DNA of 64,000 nucleotides from Ophiura sarsii (taxonomy: Eukaryota > Echinodermata > Ophiuroidea > Amphilepidida > Ophiuridae), in NCBI GenBank assembly GCA_035610835.1, contig CM069454.1, positions 57,828,580-57,892,579 on the forward strand, read 5' to 3'. The translations under genes and the position numbers were made by a program. This document shows, piece by piece, positions 36,770 to 47,755 of this stretch; position 1 is the stretch's first letter; each line of letters starts with the position of its first letter. Under the pieces are notes generated by a model. It did no database searches. It worked only from the letters and a program-made list of their open reading frames with translations, and had not been told where the DNA came from.

Positions 36770-36917
36770 TATTGACAAAACACAGACTTGATTGATGTCT
36801 TGGTTTGACTTGAACATGTTGAAGTATTAGATTGAGATCGATACAGCTGTTGGTTTTTATATTTTTATAATTTATCAAACACAAATAAATTATTCTAGGA
36901 CACCCTGTATAGATTAC

Positions 36918-37119
36918 CTTCTGGGCATACTGTATCCATGTTCCATTCTCATCTTGCCAATACCACAGCCATTCAATGCAGAACGGTTCCAACCAGGCTG
37001 ATCGACATTGTACCATTGACATAGTACTGAGGCGTCGGATGATGTCATTTCCGATGCAAAATGTGGAAACTGTTAAATCCTTCAACACCTCTTCGTGGCA
37101 ATAATCTCCACGTTTATCG
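36918..37119 (-). CDS. Exon B' of copy 2: WWE1 end and WWE2 start
   Basis: The acceptor TTACAG|C and the donor CAGAAG|GTAATC match copy 1. It encodes IIRRLSTMSMVQ and WLWYWQDENGTWIQYAQK. It begins in phase 2, so it expects an upstream exon ending like exon A, which is not visible before the C-rich tract at about 37205. Confidence 0.8.
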
Positions 37120-37156
37120 CTGTAAGGAGAAAGATTGATACACAATAAGCAGTGGT

Positions 37157-37400
37157 ACAATGTGGGGGGGGGGGCAATGGGATTGTTTTGGGGAATTCCC
37201 CCAGTCACAACCTTTGCCCCCCCCCCCCCCCCCCCCCCAATCAATTGAAAATGTTGACTTTTAATTTCAACACATTTTTTCCCCAACATTTGTTCTTTCC
37301 CCCAAATATTTCTTGCTACCCCCCCCCTCCCCCCCCCTCCCCCCCCCCTCCCCCCCTCCCCCCCCCTCCCCCCCCCCCTCCCCCCTCCCCCCCCCCCCCC
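37157..37400. repeat. Poly-G/poly-C and CT-rich tracts
   Basis: There are G and C homopolymer runs at about 37161-37172 and 37206-37238, then C runs split by single T's at 37320-37400. Such tracts are prone to sequencing and assembly error. They lie just upstream of exon B' of copy 2, where the intron toward the missing exon A' would be. Confidence 0.8.
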
Positions 37401-37445
37401 ACAAAAAAAGAAGAAAAAAGGTTGATATGTTGCTGCCACACACCT

Positions 37446-37590
37446 AGACTGGGTCCGCACATCCCTCTATATAGCCCACACAGAAAGACTGGGGGAAACA
37501 CAGCAAAAAAGTGACCTGGACTGGGTCCGCACATCCCTCTATATAGCCCACACAGAAAGACTGGGGGGAAACACAGCAAAAAAGTGTCCG
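37446..37590. repeat. Two tandem copies of a ~68-bp unit
   Basis: GACTGGGTCCGCACATCCCT, then CTATATAGCCCACACAGAAA and an ACACAGCAAAAAAGTG tail, is repeated at about 37447 and 37516 almost identically. Confidence 0.8.
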
Positions 37591-37729
37591 GCCTCTCACA
37601 GAATTCCACACAGACTGTTCATCCCTATGATCATATCCACAGAGCACCTCTACCTCTCCCTCCTCTCCCCCTTCCCTCCAAATAAGATATAGTTCAAACT
37701 TCAATCATTTCCAAATTGGCAAACAAATA

Positions 37730-37981
37730 TGTGACGCGATCAAGAGGAATGAGTCGGATGTCGGGGAATCCCAAATTGAGATATGGCCAATTCAAAATGG
37801 CGGCTTACATAAGTTTTGATGGAAATTCATGTATACAATTTGACATAACTTTAAAACAAAACGTCGCATCGACATGGGGTTTTCAGTTTCTGAAAGCTCT
37901 AGGTGTCTTCTTTAAAACTGTATTAAAAACTCATTTTTGACCAGGGTCGACATCCGACTCATTCCTCTTGATCGCGTCACA
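37730..37981. mobile_element. TA-flanked MITE, 252 bp
   Basis: It is flanked by TA at 37728-37729 and 37982-37983. Ends TGTGACGCGATCAAGAGGAA and the exact complement on the right form about 33-bp inverted repeats. Confidence 0.85.
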
Positions 37982-38146
37982 TATGCGTTTTTATCTCAAA
38001 AACACAAAAAATGCAAAACTCAAAAGTAATCCAAGCGAATATGCATGAAATTTGATGCATCATGCGTTTTGTTGCATTTCGTGCACTGAAAACACAAACT
38101 CGTATTTTGGAGGCTGAACTAAGCCATTGTTTAGTAGGACTAATAG

Positions 38147-38529
38147 TTAAAGGCATATTATGTGATCTTTTCCAGAGGGCGCCCTCTATTCATTATTTTT
38201 TTTAGAAAGTAGATTTTCTTGCAGATTTACATTTCCGATCATAAATCATACATACATTCCAAGTTACAGAGCGATACGATTCCTAATTACCTCAAAATCA
38301 TGGTTTTAGAGTGAATTTAGAGTGAAAAATATAAAGTGTCCAGATTCTGACAGTTTATTTTCACTCTAAAACCATGATTTTGAAGTAATTAAGAATCGTA
38401 TCGCCCTGTAACTTGGAATGTATGCATGATTTATGATCAGAAATGTAAATCTGCAAGAAAATCTGCTTTCTATTTTTTTTTCGATGTTGAGGGCGTTTCC
38501 TGGAAAGATCACATAATATACCTGCTTAG
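38147..38529. mobile_element. Palindromic MITE, ~380 bp, family member also near 55735
   Basis: Two arms of about 155-160 bp (38147-38305 and 38355-38529) are near-perfect reverse complements, with GCATATTATGTGATCTTTTC at the outer end and TCACTCTAAAACCATGATTT at the inner end. A single arm of the same family lies at about 55735-55870. Confidence 0.8.
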
Positions 38530-38587
38530 TTACACTGGGTGAACTAGTTTTTAATGGACGACTCGGTGTCAAACTAATATGCTTGAC

Positions 38588-38803
38588 CAGCGTTCGCGTT
38601 AAGTGGTTGCCCGGTTGCCCGGGACACCCAAATTTAGCACCGGGCAACCAACATACATGGACTTATTTTTTTTACAAGAAGTGAAACACTTAACACATGC
38701 ATTTAAATATTTTACAGAACGGGCAACCACAAAATCTGCCGGGCAACCATAATTTCCTGCTTGGTTGCGGGCAACCAGATTTTTTTCCTTAATTCGGACG
38801 CTG
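38588..38803. mobile_element. hAT-type MITE with exact 8-bp target duplication, 216 bp
   Basis: TGCTTGAC lies immediately outside both ends (38580-38587 and 38804-38811). Ends are CAGCG...CGCTG-type imperfect inverted repeats. The interior repeats GGTTGCCCGG/CCGGGCAACC in both orientations. CAG ends plus an 8-bp duplication fit hAT. Confidence 0.85.
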
Positions 38804-39036
38804 TGCTTGACAAGTATAATATGGTGGATCGAAGTAAATTGTTAGCTGGACATGCTCAACTATTCCAAATTTGTCTGCTGTACTAATAAATGAAAATTAG
38901 ATTCATCGTGAAAGAAGTGGTGTATCCTTCATGTAATATAGCACGAAATATTGTATATATACATACTATGTGACCTAATATAAATGGTATTACCATCGTT
39001 ATACCTACTGTTGTATTGTTTAATGTATATTCATGC

Positions 39037-41867
39037 GATGTTATTTATTCTATATACTACTGTACGTGTCAAACTGGGTATAATTCATTCTATATGCTGT
39101 TGTGTCTTTTTATATCATACATTTAATTACTTTTTGGCCTGTGACATTGTGTCATCTGTGACATGGCGGGTTTAATTCATTCTATACACTATTATGTCTT
39201 TATATATCATACATTTAATTACTTTTTGGCCTGTGACATTGTGTCATCTGTGACACGGCCGGTTTAATTCATTCTATATACTATTATGGCTTTTTATATT
39301 ATACATTTAATTACTTTTTGGCCTGTGACATTGTGTCATCTGTGACATAGCGGGTTTAATTCGTTCTATATACTATTATGTCTTTATATATCATACATTT
39401 AATTACTTTTTCGCCTGTGACCTTGTGTCATCTGTGACCTGACGGATTTAATTCATTCTATATACTATTATGTCTTTTTATATCATACATTTAATTACTT
39501 TTTGGCCTGTGACATTGTGACATCTGTGACATGGCGGGTTTAATTCATTTCATATACTATTATGTCTTTATATATCATACATTTAATTACTTTTTCGCCT
39601 GTGACATTGTGTCATCTGTGACATGGCGGGTTTAATTCATTCTATATACTATGTCTTTTTATATTATACATTTAATTACTTTTTGGCCTGTGACATTGTG
39701 ACATCTGTGACATGACGGGTTTAATTCATTCTATATACTATTATGTCTTTTTATATCATACATTTAATTACTTTTTGGCCTGTGACATTGTGTCATCTGT
39801 GACACGGCCAGTTTAATTCATTCTATATACTATTATGTCTTTTTATATCATACATTTAATTACTTTTTCGCCTGTGACCTTGTGTCATCTGTGACCTGAC
39901 GGATTTAATTCATTCTATATACTATTATGTCTTTTTATATCATACATTTAATTACTTTTTCTCCTGTGACATTGTGTCATCTGTGACATGGCGGGTTTAA
40001 TTCATTTCATATACTATTATGTCTTTATATATCATACATTTAATTACTTTTTCGCCTGTGACATTGTGTCATCTGTGACATGGCGGGTTTAATTCATTTC
40101 ATATACTATTATGTCTTTATATATCATACATTTAATTACTTTTTGGCCTGTGACATTGTGTCATCTGTGACACGGCCGGTTTAATTCATTCTATATACTA
40201 TTATGTCTTTTTAAATTATTCATTTAATTGCTTTTTGGCCTGTGACATTGTGTCATCTGTGACATGGTGGGTTTAATTCATTTCATATACTATTATGTCT
40301 TTATATATCATACATTTAATTACTTTTTGGCCTGTGACATTGTGTCATCTGTGACACGGCCGGTTTAATTCATTCTATATACTATTATGTATTTTTATAT
40401 TATACATATATTTACTTTTTGGCCTGTGACATTGTGCCATCTGTGACATGGCGGGTTTAATTCATTCTATATACTATTATGTCTTTATATATCATACATT
40501 TAATTACTTTTTCGCCTGTGACATTGTGTCATCTGTGACATGGCGGGTTTAATTCATTTCATATACTATTATGTCTTTATATATCATGCATTTAATTACT
40601 TTTTGGCCTGTGACATTGTGTCATCTGTGACAAGACGGATTTAATTCATTCTATATACTATTATGTCTTTTTATATCATACATTTAATTACTTTTTGGCC
40701 TGTGACATTGTGTCATCTGTGACACGGCCGGTTTAATTCATTCTATATAGGCCTACTATTATGTCTTTTTATATTATACATTTAATTACTTTTTGGCCTG
40801 TGACATTGTGTCATTTGTGACATGGCGGGTTTAATTAATTTCATATATTATTATGTCTTTATATATCATACATTTAATTACTTTTTGGCCTGTGACATTG
40901 TGTCATCTGTGACAGGGCCAGTTTAATTCATTCTATATACTATTATGTCTCTTTAGATCATACATTTAATTACTTTTTGGCCTGTGACTTTGTGTCTTCT
41001 GTGACATGGCGGGTTTAATTCATTTCATATATTATTATGTCTTTATATATCATACATTTAATTACTTTTTCGCCTGTGACATTGTGTCATCTGTGCCAAA
41101 CCGGGTTTTAATTCTTCTCATATACTATTATGTCTTTTTATATCATTAATTCATTTAATTTTTCCCCCTTAGACATTGTGTCATCTGTGCCAAACCGGGT
41201 TTTATTCTTCCCATATACTAGTATGTATTTTATATCTTAAATTCATTTACTTTCTTGCCTGTGACATTGTATCATCGGTGCCAAACCGGGTTTTGTTCTT
41301 CTCATATACTATTATGTATTTTATATCATAGATTCAATTACTTTTTTGCCTGTGACATTGTGTCATCTGTGCCAAACCGGGTTTTAATTCTTCTCATATA
41401 CTATTATGTATTTTATATCATAAATTCATTTACGTTTTCGCCTGTGACATTGTGTCATCTGTGCCAAACCGGGTTTTATTCTTCTCATATACTATTGTGT
41501 ATTTTATATCATAAATTCATTTACTTTTTCGCCTGTGACATTGTGTCATCTGTGCCAAACCTGGTTTTATTCTTCTCATATACTATTATGTATTTTATAT
41601 CAAAAAATCATTTACTTTTTCGCCTGTGACATTGTGTCATCTGTGCCAAACCGGGTTTTATTCTTCTCATATACTATTATGTATTTTATATCATAAATTC
41701 ATTTACTTTTTCGCCTGTGACATTGTGTCATCTGTGTCAAACAGGGTTTTATTCTTTTCATATACTATTATGTATTTTATATCATAAATTCATTTACTTT
41801 TTCGCCTGTGACATTGTGTCATCTGTGCCAAACCGGGTTTTATTCTTCTCATATACTATTATGTATT
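39037..41867 (+). repeat. 91-92 bp satellite, array 1 (about 31 monomers, two subfamilies)
   Basis: The conserved core of each monomer is CCTGTGACATTGTGTCATCT. From the start to about 41095 monomers are type A (core followed by GTGACATGGCGGG, then TTTAATTCATTC). From there on they are type B (GTGCCAAACCGGG, then TTTTATTCTTCTC), the type that fills array 2. Within type A, GGCC and CGCC variants partly alternate. Confidence 0.95.
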
Positions 41868-42660
41868 TGAGTCGCCGAAGGCTGACTATATAGTTTCGTT
41901 TTGCCATTTTAAGGGTGTTGCTCTAGCCAAATAGTTTAGCCCAATGACGCGAAATGAGGACAAGGCTAAATTTACATAGAAGTTGTACGGTAGAGCTCTG
42001 TTTCGATTTCGAAACACACCCCGTTGCTGCGTCGCGCAAAATATAGAGTTATAGATACTTGTGAGAATAAATAATTACATTTATAGGTAAAATATAGGTG
42101 TCTAATTATCCCGAAGTTTGGTCGAGATTCAAACCATCCAGGAAAGTGGTGTAATCGATGGTTCAATTGTGATTTTGTACGATTTTTTTTAGGAGAAAAT
42201 GCGTAACGAGTCGGTCCTGTGAATATTCTAGAAGACACCTACAAGGTCGGTTAACGCAAAATATCGAGTTACGGGTGTTTGTTAGACTAAATAATGCTAT
42301 ATGTAGGTGGAGTATAGATTTCTCATTTGTTGGAGTATTTTTTCGACATTCAATTCATCCAGGAAAGTGTTGTAATCGATGGTCCAATTGTGAATTTGTA
42401 GCATGTTTTTGAGCAGAAACTGCGTAACAGCCATTTTGTTTCTATTTCCAAAAGCATCAATAATTAGGGACTCCTCATGCGTCGTCCAAAATATCGAAAA
42501 ATACGCCCATGTTAGAATAAATTATGGTATATGTAGGTAAATTGTAGGGTTCTAAAGAACTGGCTCTGTTGTCGAAATTCAATTCATCCAGGAAAGGTGA
42601 CAATCGATGGTATTTGTAGCATGTGTTTGTGGATAAAATGGCGTAAAATGGCATGTTACA
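41868..42660. repeat. Diverged tandem repeat, three units of ~220 bp
   Basis: Units share TTCAATTCATCCAGGAAAG (or close), then GTAATCGATGGTCCAATTGT, then TTTGTAGCATGT and GCGTAA. They are clearly diverged from each other, so the array is older than the neighbouring satellite. No gene was recognised. Confidence 0.65.
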
Positions 42661-43027
42661 ATATATTGGGCTGTTTACGTGCGGGAAATATTGCAACGGC
42701 TAGCACACACAGGCCGATGTGTCACTGTACATTACCGAGATTGAAGCCTCAGAGTGTGATAGCGCCCTCTATTTGCGAGTTACCTCACGCGTTTCATGTG
42801 CCCTTTCGTGTTGTCAATGATAGCGTTGTCAAGATAGCGCCCTCCTTTTACAAGTCACATTTTGCGTACCCACGCACATAGATGCCCATCCATATCCCTG
42901 GTGGACTTTAAATCGGAAACGATGCGTCTCAGTTCGCCTAAAATAAATATCGTCAATTCCTTCGTTTTCGAGTAATTTTCAACAGGCAGATTTTATTCCT
43001 GGATTGCAAGCGTAACTGAAACTGTGA

Positions 43028-43537
43028 ATGGCCGGGAAAACGGTAAGTGTTTGTCTTTTAATAACTTTCATGACTTTATTATAACTTGAAGTTGAAGTTG
43101 AAAATGTGTAAAATTAATATGATAAAATAAGCTTTTTTATTTATTTAGTTTAACTTTAAGTTTTGGTTGCGATTGACATTTGACATGTTGAATTGAATAG
43201 GGCTTGATAAAGTGTAGCTCTGAATCCTAGCTCTATCTCATCTAGACTTATAATAGTAGTGATGGTCAATAAATCATGAAATTAATAACGGGTGATTGCG
43301 ATTTTTGGATGATATCTCTTTTCATTACAATTTACAATGTTAACTTTTTTAGTAGTTCAACAGCCTAAAAAAGGGCATTCAATTCAATCCAGTAAAGTAG
43401 GCCTATTTCTTGGAATAAGTAAAAATATCAGTGACATGACAGTGACTGAGGTTGATGAGATATATAAACCAAGGTATACAGGCTATATCTTAATGCTAGC
43501 TAGACGTCCCGTACGGAAAATTAAAAGACTGACATGA
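43028..43537 (+). CDS. Possible two-exon small protein (62 residues), unrecognised
   Basis: ATGGCCGGGAAAACG at 43028-43042 is followed directly by a strong donor, GTAAGT. A pyrimidine tract and acceptor TTCAACAG ends at 43363, and an open phase-0 stretch runs from there to a stop at 43537. The joined product would begin MAGKT-PKKGHSIQSSKVG and end with a basic tail, RRPVRKIKRLT. No family is recognised and length is small, so chance is a real alternative. Confidence 0.2.
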
Positions 43538-43576
43538 TTGTATTATATATATTTTTATGCATTAACATTTTTAAAT

Positions 43577-43616
43577 TAATCAATTGCAAGCCCGGGACTA
43601 GCGGGGACTATATAAA
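43577..43616. mobile_element. GTAC-family end fragment
   Basis: ATCAATTGCAAGCCCGGGAC matches the left end of the GTAC-rich elements and stops after a CGGGGAC stretch. It is a short terminal relic. Confidence 0.45.
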
Positions 43617-43983
43617 TCATAACAATGAATTTTATTCCAGTCACGCCAGCGTTCATCCAAATGTTGAATTTGCAGCATGAAGAGCCTTGACAACCACGCC
43701 ACAACGCGATCATACGTGACATGAATAAACATGAACTTACATAATTGTCCAATCATGCAGCGTGGGGCATGGGGTCTTGTTGATTGGGGCCGCGATCGGA
43801 CAATTACCTAGATTTGTTTACAAGTACGTCACATCTTCCGGTTTTACTGCGCCCTTGTCACACGATTGACACGGTCACACACAGTCAATACGTACGCCCT
43901 GGCAGTCGCATGGGACACTGAAGAAAAGTATACGATTTGATCAAGAATTCTTTGTTTTGATATACATTTGTAGGACCGGGTCC

Positions 43984-45008
43984 AGGGATGGAAATAAGAC
44001 CCGTCCGCCCGCCCATAGCGGGTAACTTTCGTGTCGGGCGGGTGAAGATTCAAAGGTACCCGTCCGACTGGCGGGTAACATTTTTGAAGCTCAAAGTGTA
44101 AGTTAGTTACAGTAAGTTTAGGGTAATTTCATCATCAGATGATCGTATGATAGAGGAGATCAGGTTGATAGGAGATTAAAGAGAGTATTGGATTGATGAA
44201 TACGAGGAGCTGTTACGGGCTAGGTTTCAGTGGAACATCGTACAATAAAGACAAAAACATGTAAATGTTAAAAGGCTGGTAGAATTTTTGTCGGGCAGGT
44301 AGATTCTGTGAGTTACCTGCCCGACTGGCTAGTTGAAAAAAATCTGAAGTTCCATCCCTGACCGGGTCGTACAAATTGCACATATGACGTCCCGGGACAT
44401 TCATGTACGGACGGTCCTTGCAGAGCAAGGCACCAGTCCCAGCCAGGACAAAGTGTATGCCCCGGCTCACAGTCTGTGGGTCGGTTTATAATTTCTTTCT
44501 GCAAACATAACGGGATGGATTTCTACTTGTTCCCTATGTGTTATTTAGGCTTATTCCATCAATTCAAGCACATCACTTGCTCAGGGATGGAACTTCAGAT
44601 TTTTTCAACTAGCCAGTCGGGCAGGTAACTCACAGAATCTTACCTGCCCGACAAAAATTCTACCAGCCCAAGGTTTTTTCATAACATTTTGCAGCAAACA
44701 ATGCAATACTACTTTCAAACTACATTTACATGTTTTTGTCTTTATTGTACGATGTTCCATTGTAAACCTAGCCCGTAACAGCTCCTCGTATTCATCATGT
44801 TCATCAATCCAATACTCTCTTTAATCTCCTATCAACCTGATCTCCACTATCATCATGACACACGATCATCTGATGATGAAATTACCCTGAACTGTTACTT
44901 ATACACTTTGAGCTTCAAAAATGTTACCTGCCAGTCGGACGGGTACCTTTGAATCTTCACCCGCCCGACACGAAAGTTACCCGCTATGGGCGGGCGGACG
45001 GGTCTTAT
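43984..45008. mobile_element. Large foldback: ~0.4-kb inverted arms around a GTAC-element fragment
   Basis: Arm 43984-44358 (from GGGATGGAAATAAGACCCGT to CTGAAGTTCCATCCCTG) is mirrored by 44579-45008. Each arm contains GCGGGTAACTTTCGTGTCGG or its complement, and a CTGCCCGACTGGCTAGTTG or its complement. The roughly 220-bp spacer (44359-44578) contains a minus-strand piece of a GTAC-rich element. There is no coding capacity. Confidence 0.75.
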
Positions 45009-45839
45009 TTACATTTGTGTACCCTAGCGTACGCCCCGGCTGCAAATTTATTAAACGTAAAGAACATTTGGCCAAACACTGTATACTAAGCAAAAAATCA
45101 CGTATTCAAATATAAATCCAAATCAGCACATAAGGCCAAATAAAATAAAAAAGTTTCTCGTCCCCGCCCGCTTCCTTTTTGCCGGCCGGCTCCTTTTTTT
45201 ATTTTAAAAAGTTGGTTTTTTTATAACCCCCAAAACACTTTTTAACCACAAAAGGTATCGTTTTTTTCAATGTTAAGTCAAATAAATGTATAAACACATG
45301 TAGGCCCTATTTTGTTTTTCCTTTTGTTTTCAACAAAGTTGTAGCCAATACAAGTCTGAAAACGGTGTTAGAAAAGGTGGCTGTCATTTAAGAAACAACA
45401 GCAACTGGAAAAAAGGTCGAAAGCGGATTTTTTTAATTTTTATTACAAAAATCAGTCCGCCATTTTGGATCCGCTATTTTGAGGAAAAAAAGAAAACAAA
45501 AAAGGGGCCTCCTTCCTTGTTTCAAAAAGCCCGGACGAGAAACTGGTTTTTTTATTTGGCCTAAATCACAGTTGAAACAGGACAAACAGATGACAACTGC
45601 AGAGACAATGTGGCAGGCATTCTGTCAGAGCAGGAGCAACTAGGCCTATACAAATACAATGGACATGTATGATGTATCAGTCTCATCATGTACATGTATG
45701 CCTATACTATACTATACGCTTTTATATTCCGTCAATGTATCAAATGTTGTAAATGGTAACTAATATCGCGCCCCGGCTAGGGGGACACAGTTTGTACGTC
45801 CTGTACACTCCCACGCATAGCCGGGCACCGGTATATTAA

Positions 45840-46233
45840 CGATGTACATTCGCCATGTCCCAGGTCCCCAAGAGCCGGGCTTACAACAAGTGCATTTTAA
45901 CAATATTTTCCAGATATGGCCCGTTGAAATATGGTCGAGATGTACATTCGCCATGTCCCAGGTCCCCAAGAGCCGGGCTTACAACAAGTGCATTTTAACA
46001 ATATTTTATTTTTTTATGTTCACTTTTACAAGGATTTCAATATTTTTTTAAACAGATTCTTGAAATATGGCCAAAAGTAAGTTAGAATACCAACTTTCAG
46101 CTTTCTACCTAGTACGAAAACTGAAATAATAAGCTTCCAAAGTCGGACGATATTACAAATATGGCTTTTCGCGAATCTTGAATAAGAAAAAAACGCGTTC
46201 TCGACCATATTTCAACGGGCCATATCTGGAAAA
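45840..46233. repeat. Tandem duplication plus exact 30-bp inverted repeat
   Basis: A block with ATTCGCCATGTCCCAGGTCC is repeated at about 45844 and 45941 with a 97-bp period. Between the copies, CCAGATATGGCCCGTTGAAA (from 45913) recurs as an exact complement ending near 46232. Confidence 0.75.
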
Positions 46234-46391
46234 CGACATGGAGTATGATTTTACTTTTTTGCATGTGTTAATTTTTGCCATAGTCCATTAATCTGATGAA
46301 GTTTCATCAAAATCTGAGAGGGTCACCTGGGAACCACTGGTTGATTTGACATGGAATGACCCATAGGTATTTTTCTCATTTATGAATGGTT

Positions 46392-46737
46392 AAAGGTAGA
46401 TGACCCGATCACATTTCCGATTTTCAACTTGAAGTTTTCTATTCTACATGAAAGGTCATCCTTAAAAAAGTCGTGTTCCAAAGTTTGAGTTGCATAGCTC
46501 TAATGTTTCTTATTTTAGACGCACAAGATGCTGTGAACTGTACCCATTGATGAGTTGTACACAAACTATATCGGTGGTTACCACCATTCGCGGTAATTCG
46601 ACGTTATTTCATCGATTTCTCCGTAATTATACCGATTTAGGCCATCAAATTTCAGTATGATGATGATGAGAAAATCTCCGTATGTTTGAAATAATTCTGT
46701 GTTACGAAAATGTGATCGGGTCATAGCTACCTTTAAA
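46392..46737. mobile_element. Inverted-repeat MITE with TTAAAGGTAG ends, ~346 bp
   Basis: The left TTAAAGGTAGATGACCCGAT and the complement of ATCGGGTCATAGCTACCTTT share a terminal repeat with a small indel. The TTAA at both tips may be part of the target duplication. Confidence 0.65.
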
Positions 46738-46887
46738 GCTCTGTGAACTTTTTTTTTTTTTAAGTTTCAATAAGAAAGTCAGCTATAACTTCCCTGTATA
46801 AAAAAGAAAATAATGATTTTAAATATATGATACAATAAACAAATTTGCATACGGTAACAGCGTGACCAAAGGCTGACCCTATTATAT

Positions 46888-47755
46888 CAGGGTTCCCAGC
46901 CACTCAGGGAAATCAGGGAAAATCAAAATAACTTTTTCCAGACAGGGAAAACTCAGGGAATTTGAAAAAAAGACAGACACTCAGGGAAAACTCAGGGAAT
47001 TTGATGGCTCAAGTGGGTAATTATTTTGGTATTTTTCTGTCTAAGTTTTATCCATTGACTGACTGGCTATGGTGGCTTTTTTGTGTGCATATGTAGTGTG
47101 ACCTAACACATTTCCAAGCAATGAATAGGTGTAAAGTTGAAAAATTTCGCGCGCTACACGCGCATTTCTTGGCTCACAAAAGTCTTGTTGGTTCATTTTC
47201 ATTTCTCACCCCCCAATATGAATAGCCTACCTATGTCACGGCTATTCAAACTTAACAACATGGTTTCAGGAACGTTTTCTGGATTATTTAGGGGAAAAAA
47301 CTAGAAATTTTGGCTATATGTTAACCCTAACCCCGGTTTAGGATTTTTGACCGGGATCACAATTTTCGAGGAAAAAACACCAACTAAATCTCCAGGAACC
47401 TGCCGGGATTCGATCCAGGGACCCTCCGTTCTCAAGCCTCACCTTCCCACCACTAAGCCACGGTCCTCAGCTACACATTCGTGCAGTATACTGCACTCAT
47501 TATAGATCGGTTGACTACGTCATTGAAAACCGACGGCGCATGCGTTTGGAGAGGGACTTTGGATTAGCATATTTTAGCACTCAGGGGGGGGGGGGGGGGG
47601 GGGGGGGGTTAGGGTTAATAACCAACCCACATAATTATTGCCTTCCCAACTTCGGATAAAGTGAAAATATTTTCTCAGGGAATAATATAAATTTGTCAGG
47701 GAAAAATCAGGGAAAACTCAGGGAATTTTGGTCTTGTGAAATGCTGGGAACCCTG
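46888..47755. mobile_element. Element with CAGGGTTCCCAGC ends, carrying a nested SINE
   Basis: The left end CAGGGTTCCCAGCC and the right end GCTGGGAACCCTG are inverted repeats. Subterminal CAGGGAAAACTCAGGGAAT repeats occur on both sides. A tRNA-SINE (47321-47619) is inserted in the middle. The expected flanking duplication is not clear. Confidence 0.7.
47321..47619 (-). mobile_element. tRNA-SINE family B, copy 1, with G25 run
   Basis: On the minus strand the core reads GTGGCTTAGTGGTGGGAAG and, downstream, GGATCGAATCCCGG, A- and B-box-like. The plus-strand left edge is TTAACCCTAACCCC and the right edge TTAGGGTTAA after a run of 25 G's (47584-47608). A closely similar copy lies at 51682-51990. 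Confidence 0.8.

Larger units (their letters stand above)
35404..36917 (-). other. Intron B'-C' of copy 2
   Basis: Outside its insertions the intron aligns with copy 1: the stretch with the remnants of GACTTGAGG, GGGCAATTCACTGGGCAAACC and CCATTCCCC is shared with 3360-3590. It carries a tRNA-like SINE at about 35800-35885 and the MITE at 36205-36769. Confidence 0.6.
28751..37119 (-). pseudogene. PARP12/ZAP-like gene, copy 2 (inverted, damaged catalytic domain, no exon A seen)
   Basis: Four exons match copy 1 in order, size and phase: 36918-37119, 35182-35403, 31883-32097 and 28751-30694. WWE2 is intact here (222 bp, no stop) and the donor after exon D is the canonical GTGAGT. The last exon lacks 55 bp covering the LWHGT histidine motif. 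Continuing in the phase set by the upstream exon meets TAG at 30510-30508. The tail is a ten-fold coding minisatellite, and the CaaX end of copy 1 is absent. The zinc-finger exon was not found between 37.1 kb and the window end. I read it as a pseudogene, or a source of truncated WWE-only product. Confidence 0.8.

Noticed and set aside
47584..47608. G-quadruplex regulatory site at the poly-G run
   Set aside because: Similar runs sit at the same place in both SINE family B copies, so the run belongs to the element; its length may also be a sequencing artefact.
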